64,000 nucleotides of DNA, taken from contig CAJYPK010000009.1 in assembly GCA_913776615.1 (NCBI GenBank), forward strand, positions 1-64,000, given 5' to 3'. Shown here piece by piece: positions 39,577-47,250 of this stretch. A model generated the notes under the pieces. It searched no databases. It saw nothing but the letters and a program-made list of their open reading frames with translations, and was not told where the DNA came from. The DNA comes from an uncultured Hymenobacter sp. (GTDB taxonomy: Bacteria; Bacteroidota; Bacteroidia; Cytophagales; Hymenobacteraceae). The stretch's first letter is position 1. Each line of letters begins with the position of its first letter. A program made the translations under genes and the position numbers.

Positions 39577-40944
39577 CTAGCGGCGGCCCATCATGCCCCC
39601 CATGCCTTTCATGCCGCCCATCATTTTAGCCATCTGGGCCATGCCACCCTTGGTTTGGCTGAGCTTATTCATCTGACGCATCATTTTGCGCATGTCTTCG
39701 AACTGCTTCATCAGGGCGTTTACCTGCTGAATATCGGTACCCGAGCCGGCAGCCAGGCGGCGGCGGCGCGAGCCGTTGATGATGTCGGGCTGGGCGCGCT
39801 CCTGCTTGGTCATCGACTTGATGATGCTTTCCACGGGTTTGAAGGCGTCGTCGTCGATTTCGACGTCCTTCATCATCTTGGCCGCGCCAGGAATCATGCC
39901 CACGAGGTCCTTGAGGTTACCCATCTTCTTGATTTGCTCCAGCTGGCCCAGGAAGTCGTTGAAGTCGAACTGGTTTTTGCGAATCTTGGCGTTGATGCGC
40001 TTGGCCTCGTCTTCGTCGAACTGCTGCTGGGCGCGCTCCACGAGCGAGATGACGTCGCCCATGCCCAGGATACGCTGGGCCATGCGGTCGGGGTAAAAGA
40101 GGTCGAGCGCCTCCATTTTTTCGCCCGTCGAGATAAACTTGATGGGTTTCTCCACCACCGCCCGGATGGAGAGGGCGGCCCCGCCGCGGCTGTCGCCGTC
40201 GAGTTTGGTGAGCACCACGCCGTCGAAGTTGAGGCGGTCGTTGAAGGTCTTGGCGGTGTTGACGGCATCCTGGCCGGTCATCGAGTCCACCACGAACAGC
40301 GTTTCGCTGGGGTTGATGGCCTTCTTAACCGCCTCGATTTCGCGCATCATCTGCTCGTCCACGGCCAGGCGGCCGGCGGTGTCGATGATGACGACCTTCT
40401 TATTATTCTTTTTGGCGAAGGCGATGGCGTTCTGCGAAATCTCAACCGGGTTCTTATTCTCCGGCTCCGAGTATACCTCTACGCCAATCTGCTCGCCGAG
40501 CACCTTGAGCTGGTCGATAGCGGCGGGGCGGTACACGTCGCAGGCTACGAGCAGCACGTTGCGGTTTTGCTTTTTGATGAAGCTGGCCAGCTTGCCGGCG
40601 AAGGTCGTCTTACCCGAGCCTTGCAGGCCCGAGAGCAGCACCACGGCCGGGTCGCCCTTGATAACGATGTCCTGCTTTTCGCCGCCCATGAGCCGGGTGA
40701 GCTCATCGTAAACGATTTTCACCATCAGCTGGCCCGGCGACACGGTCGTGAGCACGTCGCGGCCCATGGCCTCGTCCTTGATCTTGTCGGTTACTTCTTT
40801 AGCAACCTTGTAGTTAACGTCGGCATCGACCAGCGCCCGGCGGATTTCCTTGATGGTGCTGGCAACGTTGATTTCGGAGATAGAGCCCTGCCCCTTGAGG
40901 GTCTTGATGGCCTTATCGAGCTTGGAGGAGAGATTGTCGAACAT
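39577..40944 (-). CDS. ffh: Signal recognition particle GTPase Ffh
   Basis: Ffh binds 4.5S RNA and hydrophobic signal sequences and delivers ribosomes to the membrane. The 455-residue protein contains the NG domain with GLQGSGKTTFAGKLA (P-loop), DVYRPAAIDQL, VIIDTAGRLAVDEQMM, LTKLDGDSRGGAA, and the methionine-rich M domain (residues about 300-455, ending MKGMGGMMGRR). All GTPase motifs are present. The ATG at 40944 is preceded directly by the repeated leader element found before rsmA. Confidence 0.96.
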   Translation of the reverse strand: MFDNLSSKLDKAIKTLKGQGSISEINVASTIKEIRRALVDADVNYKVAKEVTDKIKDEAMGRDVLTTVSPGQLMVKIVYDELTRLMGGEKQDIVIKGDPAVVLLSGLQGSGKTTFAGKLASFIKKQNRNVLLVACDVYRPAAIDQLKVLGEQIGVEVYSEPENKNPVEISQNAIAFAKKNNKKVVIIDTAGRLAVDEQMMREIEAVKKAINPSETLFVVDSMTGQDAVNTAKTFNDRLNFDGVVLTKLDGDSRGGAALSIRAVVEKPIKFISTGEKMEALDLFYPDRMAQRILGMGDVISLVERAQQQFDEDEAKRINAKIRKNQFDFNDFLGQLEQIKKMGNLKDLVGMIPGAAKMMKDVEIDDDAFKPVESIIKSMTKQERAQPDIINGSRRRRLAAGSGTDIQQVNALMKQFEDMRKMMRQMNKLSQTKGGMAQMAKMMGGMKGMGGMMGRR

Positions 40945-40948
40945 GGAC

Positions 40949-41007
40949 CGCAGATTTAACGGATTTAACGGATTTCGGGGATACGCCAGCCTTCGGCAGG
41001 CTGACTA
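40949..41007 (-). repeat. Repeated leader element (GATTTAACG), copy 2
   Basis: It reads CGCAGATTTAACGGATTTAA, continues through GGATACGCC and ends in a small hairpin and CTGACTA. It starts 5 bases upstream of the ffh ATG. Its copy before rsmA differs mainly in short insertions within the hairpin. Confidence 0.85.
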
Positions 41008-41091
41008 TTCGGACGGGCTGGGCCTGTGGGTCACCCGGGTGGTGGTACCCTAGCCTTCAAAGATACAACCACAGCTGCCAAGGGCTTGGCG

Positions 41092-41099
41092 TAGCTTTG
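41092..41099 (+). promoter_or_regulatory. -7 element for the glycosyltransferase gene
   Basis: TAGCTTTG matches TAnnTTTG. The GTG start at 41122 is 22 bases downstream. No good -33 element is seen. Confidence 0.5.
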
Positions 41100-41121
41100 C
41101 TCATAACATAGCTGCTGTCCC

Positions 41122-42456
41122 GTGCCTCATTCTGCCCCGCTTCGCCTGCTCGTCATTACCTACTACTGGCCGCCCTCGGGCGGGCCAGGCGTGCAGCGCT
41201 GCCTGAAGTGGGTGAAATACCTGCCCGGCCTGGGCGTGGAGCCCACCGTCATTACGGTGGATGCCGACCAGGCTACTTACCCGGTGCGCGACGAAAGCCT
41301 GCTGCACGAAGTACCGCCGGGGGTGCGCGTCATTCGCACAGCTACGCTGGAGCCCTTCGGCTCGTATCAGAAGCTGACCGGCCGCGCCGTACCGCACGGC
41401 GGGTTTGCCAACGAAGGTCGGCCCAGTCTGACCCAGCAGGCCATGCGCTTCGTGCGGGGCAACCTCTTCATTCCCGACCCGCGCCGGGGCTGGAATGCCT
41501 ACGCACTCGCCGCGGTGGAGAAGCTACTGACCCAGGGCTCAACATTTGACGCGGTGCTCACCTCGTCGCCGCCGCATTCGACCCAGCTTATCGGACTGGC
41601 CTTGCAAAAAAAGCACGGCCTGCGCTGGCTGGCCGACCTGCGCGACCCCTGGACCGATATTTACTATACCAAGGACCTGCACCGCACGGCCGCTGCCGCC
41701 TGGCTCGATGCGCGCTACGAAAGCCAGGTGCTGCGCGGTGCCGACAACGTACTCGTGACTTCGCCCGAGACCGAGCGGTTGTTTCGGCGCAAGCTGCCCG
41801 ACCTGGCCAAGGGCAAAATTGTGGTGCTGCCCAACGGCTACGACGAGCCCGACTTCTGCGGTGAGTCGGCTCCACCTGCTGACTGCCTGCGCATTACGCA
41901 CACCGGTACTATCACGGCCCGCTACCGCATCGGGCACCTGCTCCGGGCCGTGGCCGATTGCGCCCGGCGCTACCCGGCCGTACCGCTGCGGCTGCGCTTC
42001 GTGGGGCAGGTCGATGCCGGCGTGCGCGAGCAGGTGGAAGCGGCCGGGCTGGCCGGGGCGACGGAATTTATTCCGTTTGTACCGCACCAGGAATCCGTAG
42101 CCTACCTACTCAGCAGCAGCGCGTTGCTGATGGGCATCCCCGACGTAGCGCTGAACAAGGGAATTTTACCCGGGAAAATTTTCGAGTACCTGGCGGCGCG
42201 TAAGCCGGTGCTGTGCGTGGGGCCAGCCGGTTCCGACGCCGACCTCGTACTGCGCGAAACCGGGGCCGGGCTGGCCTTGCCCTACGACGACTACGAGCTG
42301 ATGCTCAGCACGCTTACCGGGCTAGCCGAGCGCTGGCAACGCGACCCCGACCTCGACCTCCCGGCCAGCCCGGCGGTGGCGCGCTACTCGCGGCGCGGGC
42401 AGGCCGCCCAGCTGGCCGAGCTGATTCGGGCGGGGCAGGCCACCCGGCGGGGCTAG
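41122..42456 (+). CDS. Family 4-like glycosyltransferase
   Basis: A GT-B glycosyltransferase of 444 residues that would transfer a sugar from a nucleotide donor to a surface polysaccharide intermediate. The N-terminal domain begins RLLVITYYWPPSGGPGVQR, a typical GT4 donor loop. The C-terminal domain has the conserved HTGTITARYRIGHLLRAVAD opening and the EX7E-like region near ILPGKIFEYLAARKPVLCVG. The start is GTG at 41122 (MPHSAPLRLL). It is the first gene of the surface-glycan cluster, with 54 bases to pseB. The exact donor and acceptor cannot be read. Confidence 0.85.
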   Translation: MPHSAPLRLLVITYYWPPSGGPGVQRCLKWVKYLPGLGVEPTVITVDADQATYPVRDESLLHEVPPGVRVIRTATLEPFGSYQKLTGRAVPHGGFANEGRPSLTQQAMRFVRGNLFIPDPRRGWNAYALAAVEKLLTQGSTFDAVLTSSPPHSTQLIGLALQKKHGLRWLADLRDPWTDIYYTKDLHRTAAAAWLDARYESQVLRGADNVLVTSPETERLFRRKLPDLAKGKIVVLPNGYDEPDFCGESAPPADCLRITHTGTITARYRIGHLLRAVADCARRYPAVPLRLRFVGQVDAGVREQVEAAGLAGATEFIPFVPHQESVAYLLSSSALLMGIPDVALNKGILPGKIFEYLAARKPVLCVGPAGSDADLVLRETGAGLALPYDDYELMLSTLTGLAERWQRDPDLDLPASPAVARYSRRGQAAQLAELIRAGQATRRG

Positions 42457-42478
42457 CCCGCGCCAACGCGGCGGGGCG

Positions 42479-42486
42479 TATTTTTG
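42479..42486 (+). promoter_or_regulatory. -7 element for pseB
   Basis: TATTTTTG matches TAnnTTTG and lies 24 bases before the pseB ATG at 42511. Confidence 0.55.
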
Positions 42487-42510
42487 TGGTTTCAATTCGC
42501 TAGTAGTTTC

Positions 42511-43533
42511 ATGGCCCTCGACCTCAACGGCAAGTCTTTGCTCATTACCGGTGGCACCGGCTCGTTTGGTAAGCAGTTTGTGCGCACCGTTTTTAAGCTG
42601 TACCCGGGCGTACGGCGGCTCATCGTGTTTTCGCGCGACGAGCTGAAGCAGTACGAGATGAGCCAGGAGTTTCCGCACAGTAAGTACCCAGCCATCCGGT
42701 TTTTTATCGGCGACGTGCGCGATGCCGAGCGCCTGCACCGGGCCTGCGAGGGCGTGGACATCATCATCCACGCCGCCGCGCTCAAGCAAGTGCCCGCGGC
42801 CGAGTACAACCCGATGGAGTGCATCAAAACCAACATCTTCGGGGCGGAGAACGTGATTAACGCGGCCTTCGACTGCGGGGTGAAGGACGTGGTGGCCCTG
42901 AGCACCGACAAGGCGGCGGCGCCCATCAACCTCTACGGCGCGACCAAGCTGTGCTCGGACAAGCTGTTCGTAGCGGCCAACAACATGAAGGGGGCCCGCG
43001 ACCTGCGCCTGTCGGTGGTGCGCTACGGCAACGTCATCGGCTCGCGGGGCTCGGTGGTACCGTTCTTCTTGCAGCAGCGCCACACGGGCGTGCTGCCCAT
43101 CACGCACCCCGACATGACGCGCTTCAACATCTCGCTCGAAGAAGGCGTGGACCTGGTACTCTACGCGCTGGAGCACTCGTGGGGCGGCGAGATTTTCGTA
43201 CCCAAAATTCCATCGTACCGCATCACGGAGGTCGCCCGCGCCATCGGCCCCGAGTGTGAGCAGCGGATTGTGGGGATTCGGCCGGGCGAGAAATTACACG
43301 AGGAGATGATCACCCAGACCGACGCGCTGAGCACCGTGGAGCTCGACCGCTACTACGTCATCCTGCCCACCACCTCGCCGGGCTGGAAGGAAGAGGAATT
43401 CATTAAGCATTTCAACGGTAAGCGCGTGCCGACCGACTTCCACTACGATTCGGCCAACAATACCGAGTGGCTGAGCGCCGAGCAGATTCGGGAAGAAATC
43501 CGGCAGCACGTCGACGCTAAATTCGAGGGCTAG
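42511..43533 (+). CDS. pseB: UDP-GlcNAc 4,6-dehydratase (5-inverting)
   Basis: PseB begins pseudaminic acid synthesis by 4,6-dehydration and C5 epimerisation of UDP-GlcNAc. The 340-residue protein has the NADP motif GGTGSFGKQFVR and the altered SDR active site with Asp133, Lys134 and Tyr142 (STDKAAAPINLYGATK). This Asp-Lys-Tyr triad is characteristic of inverting dehydratases such as Campylobacter PseB. Recognisable flanks are FSRDELKQYEMSQEF and HAAALKQVPAAEYNP. The ATG at 42511 (MALDLNGKSLLITGG) gives the standard N-terminus; the frame upstream overlaps the promoter. Confidence 0.93.
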   Translation: MALDLNGKSLLITGGTGSFGKQFVRTVFKLYPGVRRLIVFSRDELKQYEMSQEFPHSKYPAIRFFIGDVRDAERLHRACEGVDIIIHAAALKQVPAAEYNPMECIKTNIFGAENVINAAFDCGVKDVVALSTDKAAAPINLYGATKLCSDKLFVAANNMKGARDLRLSVVRYGNVIGSRGSVVPFFLQQRHTGVLPITHPDMTRFNISLEEGVDLVLYALEHSWGGEIFVPKIPSYRITEVARAIGPECEQRIVGIRPGEKLHEEMITQTDALSTVELDRYYVILPTTSPGWKEEEFIKHFNGKRVPTDFHYDSANNTEWLSAEQIREEIRQHVDAKFEG

Positions 43534-43574
43534 CTGATTGGTTTTCATCAAGGCAATCCATTTTCTTTTCGAGC

Positions 43575-44756
43575 TTGAAAACGCCGCCTATCCACCCGCT
43601 ACCCTACGGCCGCCAGCACATCAGCGACGACGACGTGGCCGCCGTAGTCGCCACGCTACGCTCCGATTTTCTGACTCAAGGGCCGCGCGTGGCCGAGTTT
43701 GAGGCGCAGTTTGCGGCCTACGTAGGGGCGGCCCACGCCGTAGCCGTGAGCAACGGTACGGCCGCGCTGCACCTGTGCGCCCTGGCACTGGGCGTGCAGC
43801 CGGGCCAGCGCGTGATTACTACGCCCATCACCTTCGCCGCCTCGGCCAATTGCGTGCGCTACTGCGGCGGCGAGGTGCATTTTGCTGACATCGACCCGGC
43901 CACGGGCCTGCTCGATTTGGCAAAAGTCCGGGCGCTGCTCGAAGCCCACCCCAAAGACTATTTTGCGGGCCTCATCCCGGTTGATTTTGCGGGCTTGGCG
44001 GTCAATATGGAGGAAACCCGGGCGCTGGCCGACGAGTTTGGCCTCTGGATAATTGAGGATGCCTGCCACGCGCCGGGCGGCTACTTTGTAGATCGCCAGG
44101 GCGAAAAACACTTCTGCGGCAGCGGGCAGCTGGCCGAGCTGGCCATTTTCAGCTTTCACCCCGTCAAGCACATTGCCACTGGCGAAGGCGGGATGATTAC
44201 CACCAACGACGCTGAGCTGGCCCGTCACCTGCGCCGCCTGCGCACCCACGGCATCGAGCGCGAGGCCGCTGGCCTGCTGCGCCAGGACGAGGGCGGCTGG
44301 TACATGGAAATGCAGGAGCTGGGTTACAACTACCGCATTTCGGACATCTTATGCGCCCTGGGTAGCAGCCAGCTGGCCCGCGCCGACGAGGGCCTGGCCC
44401 GCCGCCGGGCGCTGGCCGCGCAGTACGACGACGCCTTCGCCGCCACGCCGGGCGTGGCGGTACTCGCCCCCGGCCGGCCGGGCCACGCCTACCACCTGTA
44501 CGTGATTCAAGTGGAAAATCGGCGGGGTCTGTACGAGTTTTTGCGCACTAAAAATATTCTGAGCCAGGTGCATTACGTACCCGTGCATCGTATGCCCTAC
44601 TACGAAAAGCTAGGCTGGCAAGCGGGTGATTTTCCGGCGGCCGAGGCCTACTACGCCCGCTGTTTGAGCCTGCCCCTCTACCCTACCCTCACCGATGAGG
44701 AACAGGCCTACGTGGTAGCTTGCGTGCGGGAGTTTCTAACCCCGCTTCCCGCGTGA
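43575..44756 (+). CDS. pseC: UDP-4-keto-6-deoxy-AltNAc 4-aminotransferase
   Basis: PseC adds the 4-amino group to the PseB product using PLP and glutamate. The 393-residue protein is a DegT/DnrJ/EryC1-type aminotransferase with the Schiff-base Lys198 in FSFHPVKHIATGEGG. Other marks are AVSNGTAALHLCALALG and ITTPITFAASANCVRYCGG, with the Asp in IIEDACHAPGG. The N-terminus PIHPLPYGRQHISDDDVAAV is standard for PseC. The start is TTG at 43575. Its stop TGA overlaps the GTG of the next gene (GTGA), showing translational coupling. Confidence 0.93.
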   Translation: MKTPPIHPLPYGRQHISDDDVAAVVATLRSDFLTQGPRVAEFEAQFAAYVGAAHAVAVSNGTAALHLCALALGVQPGQRVITTPITFAASANCVRYCGGEVHFADIDPATGLLDLAKVRALLEAHPKDYFAGLIPVDFAGLAVNMEETRALADEFGLWIIEDACHAPGGYFVDRQGEKHFCGSGQLAELAIFSFHPVKHIATGEGGMITTNDAELARHLRRLRTHGIEREAAGLLRQDEGGWYMEMQELGYNYRISDILCALGSSQLARADEGLARRRALAAQYDDAFAATPGVAVLAPGRPGHAYHLYVIQVENRRGLYEFLRTKNILSQVHYVPVHRMPYYEKLGWQAGDFPAAEAYYARCLSLPLYPTLTDEEQAYVVACVREFLTPLPA

Positions 44757-45658
44757 GACCGGTTGCCTCCCCGGCCGCTACGCAGGCCTTGGCCCAACGC
44801 CTGGCGCTGGGCACTGCGCAGTTTGGCTTAGCCTATGGGCTGAACAACCAAGCGGGCCAGCCCGGTGCTGCGGTCGTCGCGGAGATTCTGGCGGCCGCCC
44901 AGGCCGCCGGAATCACGCTGCTCGATACCGCCGCCGCCTACGGTGATAGCGAAATGCGGCTGGGGCAACTGGCTGGTGATAATGCTATTTTCAGCTTGAT
45001 TACCAAGCTACCAGCTGGCCCGCCCGCTCAAGTGGCCCGCGACCTGGCCGCCTCACTGGCCCGGCTGCAGCGGCCGCAGCTCTACGGGGCACTATTCCAC
45101 GCGTTCGGGCCGCTGCAAGCCGAACCGGCGGCCTGGCAGGCGCTGCAAGCGGCGCGGGCAGCGGGGCAGGTAGCCCACATCGGCGTATCGCTCTACCACC
45201 CGCACGAGGCCGACTGGCTGCTGGCGCGGGGCTGGGATGTGGACCTGGTACAGGTGCCCTATAATGTACTCGACCAGCGCTTTGCGGCGGTGCTACCCCG
45301 GCTGGCGGCGCACGGGGTAGAAGTACACGTGCGCTCCGCCTTTTTGCAGGGCCTGCTGCTACGCGAGCCGGCTACGCTCCCCGATTTCTTCCGGCCACTA
45401 GCCCCCAAGCTTCACCTGCTGCGCACCCTTACCCAGGAGGCGGGCGTGCCGCTGCCGGCCGCGCTGCTGCTTTTCGCGGCCCACGCGCCGGGTGTGGCCC
45501 GGGCCGTAATTGGCGTCGATTCGGTGGCTAACCTGCACGAAAACCTAACTGCCGCCGCCTACCTGGCGGCTGCCGAGCGCCTGCGCCCGGCCCTGGCCAC
45601 GCTGGCCGAACCTACCGACACCTTTATTCTGCCCTACGCATGGCCGCCGCGCCCCTGA
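44753..45658 (+). CDS. Aldo/keto reductase in the nonulosonate cluster
   Basis: A 301-residue barrel reductase. It starts at GTG 44753, in a GTGA overlap with the pseC stop; an upstream in-frame GTG at 44720 is less likely. The family pattern shows LALGTAQFGLAYGLNN and TLLDTAAAYGDSE (Asp, Tyr), FSLITKLPAG (Lys), and an IGVDSVANLHENL cofactor loop. The His in the tetrad region reads LYGALFHAFG. Similar reductases occur in pseudaminate and legionaminate clusters of Bacteroidota, where they may reduce an intermediate or acyl donor; the substrate is unknown. It overlaps the next gene by 19 bases. Confidence 0.82.
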   Translation: MRPVASPAATQALAQRLALGTAQFGLAYGLNNQAGQPGAAVVAEILAAAQAAGITLLDTAAAYGDSEMRLGQLAGDNAIFSLITKLPAGPPAQVARDLAASLARLQRPQLYGALFHAFGPLQAEPAAWQALQAARAAGQVAHIGVSLYHPHEADWLLARGWDVDLVQVPYNVLDQRFAAVLPRLAAHGVEVHVRSAFLQGLLLREPATLPDFFRPLAPKLHLLRTLTQEAGVPLPAALLLFAAHAPGVARAVIGVDSVANLHENLTAAAYLAAAERLRPALATLAEPTDTFILPYAWPPRP

Positions 45659-46446
45659 CCGACGTTTTCTACCGTACCATGTTTGACCTGACGGGCCGCA
45701 CCGTGCTGCTCACCGGGGGCTACGGGCATTTGGGCCAGGCCATTGCGGCGGGGCTGCACGCCCACGGGGCGCGGGTAGTCGTGCTGGGCCGCAGCGCCGA
45801 GTCGTTTGCCAAGACCTTCGGCGAAGTGCCCGATCGGCTGCACTTTATCTTCTGCGACGTGTCGGAAACGGCCTCCGTGCAGGCGGCTTTTCGCCAGAGC
45901 TTCGATTTGTACGGGCCGCCCAGCGTGCTCATCAACAACGCCTACTACAGCCGGGGCCAGCAGCCCGACGCCCTGCCCGACGCCGATTTTGCGCTGGGCC
46001 TCGACGGCTCGGTGGGCACGGCCTACCGCTGTCTGCGCGAGGTGCTGCCCTACCTGCGCGCCACCGGCGGCGGTAAAATCATCAACGTGGCCTCCATGTA
46101 CGGCGTGGTAGCGCCCGATTTCGACGCCTACGCCGACGCGCCGCAGTTTCTCAATCCGCCGCACTACGGCGCGGGCAAAGCGGCCATGATTCAGCTTACC
46201 AAGTATTTCGCCTCGTACCTGGGGCCGGCCAACATTCAAGTCAACTGCGTATCGCCGGGGGCGTTTCCGTCGGATACCGTACGTCAGAACCCGACGTTCG
46301 AGGGGGAGCTGCACCGGCGCATTCCGCTGGGCCGGGTGGGCGAGCCCCAGGATTTGGCCGGGGCCTTCGTTTTTCTAAGCTCAGCGGCGGCCGACTTCGT
46401 CACCGGCCACAACCTGGTGGTAGACGGCGGCTGGACCATCCGCTAG
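45640..46446 (+). CDS. SDR family oxidoreductase (PtmA-like)
   Basis: A short-chain dehydrogenase of 268 residues. The NAD(P) motif is LLTGGYGHLGQAIAAG, the NNAY segment is LINNAYYSRGQ, and the catalytic residues are Ser in INVASMYGVV and Tyr-x-x-x-Lys in HYGAGKAAM. The end FLSSAAADFVTGHNLVVDGGW is classical. SDRs of this type accompany nonulosonic acid genes (PtmA of Campylobacter), and their precise role is still unclear. The ATG at 45640 overlaps the preceding gene; an alternative ATG 13 codons downstream (MFDLTGRTVLLTGG) gives a more typical N-terminus. Confidence 0.85.
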   Translation: MAAAPLTDVFYRTMFDLTGRTVLLTGGYGHLGQAIAAGLHAHGARVVVLGRSAESFAKTFGEVPDRLHFIFCDVSETASVQAAFRQSFDLYGPPSVLINNAYYSRGQQPDALPDADFALGLDGSVGTAYRCLREVLPYLRATGGGKIINVASMYGVVAPDFDAYADAPQFLNPPHYGAGKAAMIQLTKYFASYLGPANIQVNCVSPGAFPSDTVRQNPTFEGELHRRIPLGRVGEPQDLAGAFVFLSSAAADFVTGHNLVVDGGWTIR

Positions 46447-46479
46447 CTTCCTCCCCAGCCCGCAATAAACGCAGCCCCC

Positions 46480-46513
46480 AACTCATAACTCCTACTTCAT
46501 AACTCATAACTCC
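46480..46513. repeat. TAACTCA-type low-complexity repeat before the cytidylyltransferase
   Basis: About 34 bases of AACTCATAACT units end three bases before the ATG at 46516. It matches the right arm of the spacer before efp, but no left arm is seen. Confidence 0.8.
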
Positions 46514-46515
46514 CC

Positions 46516-47250
46516 ATGATCCTCGCCCTCATTCAGGCCCGGCTGGGGTCATCGCGCTTACCGGGCAAGTCGGCGCTGCCGTTGCCACTCGGGGCTACGC
46601 ACGAGGCGCACACCATTCTGGGCCACGTGGTAGGCCGGGCGCGGCGGGCGCGCGCGGTCGATAAAATCATTGTTGCCACTACCAAACAAGTACTTGACGA
46701 CGAGTTAGTAATCCTATCCGGACGGCTGGGCGTGGCCGCGTTTCGGGGGGATGAGCAGGACGTGCTTGGTCGCTTTGCCGGGGCGCTGGCGCACGCCGGC
46801 GAGGCGCGCACTATCGTGCGCCTTACGGCCGACAACCCGGCCCTTGACCCGGCTTTTCTGGATGCCGCCGTAGCCCACCACCTGGCCAGCGGGGCCGATT
46901 ATACCCACACCACCGGCCTACCGCTGGGCACCAACCTGGAAGTCATCAGTACGGCGGCCCTGCGCCGCGCCCATGCCGAGGCCCGCCAGCCCGACGAGCG
47001 CGAGCACGTGACGCCCTACCTACGTCGCCACCCCGAGTTGTTTCGACTCGAAACGCTGCCGCTGACCGTCCCGCCCGCCGTGGCCGCGCTGCGCCTCACC
47101 GTCGACTACCCCAGCGACTACGCCCTGCTAAGCCTGCTCTTTACGGAGCTAGGGGCTGATTTTTCGCTCACCGACCCGGTCGGGCTACCGGCATTGATGA
47201 CCCGCCATCCCTGGCTGGCGGCCATCAATGCCGATAATGTGCAGCGCTAG
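46516..47250 (+). CDS. CMP-sugar cytidylyltransferase (SpsF/PseF-like)
   Basis: A 244-residue cytidylyltransferase in the family that activates nonulosonic acids or Kdo with CTP. The family signature is the opening MILALIQARLGSSRLPGKSALPL, followed by IIVATTKQVLDDELVILSG and VRLTADNPALDP (Mg-binding Asp). It is more like SpsF of the sporulation polysaccharide cluster than Campylobacter PseF. As the only candidate in the locus, it probably supplies the PseF step, making CMP-pseudaminate from the PseI product. It overlaps the convergent gliding-domain gene by four bases (CTAG). Confidence 0.78.
   Translation: MILALIQARLGSSRLPGKSALPLPLGATHEAHTILGHVVGRARRARAVDKIIVATTKQVLDDELVILSGRLGVAAFRGDEQDVLGRFAGALAHAGEARTIVRLTADNPALDPAFLDAAVAHHLASGADYTHTTGLPLGTNLEVISTAALRRAHAEARQPDEREHVTPYLRRHPELFRLETLPLTVPPAVAALRLTVDYPSDYALLSLLFTELGADFSLTDPVGLPALMTRHPWLAAINADNVQR

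Noticed and set aside
39559..40959. Plus-strand 466-residue open frame opposite ffh
   Set aside because: Shadow of ffh; no motifs, and its end runs into the ffh leader.
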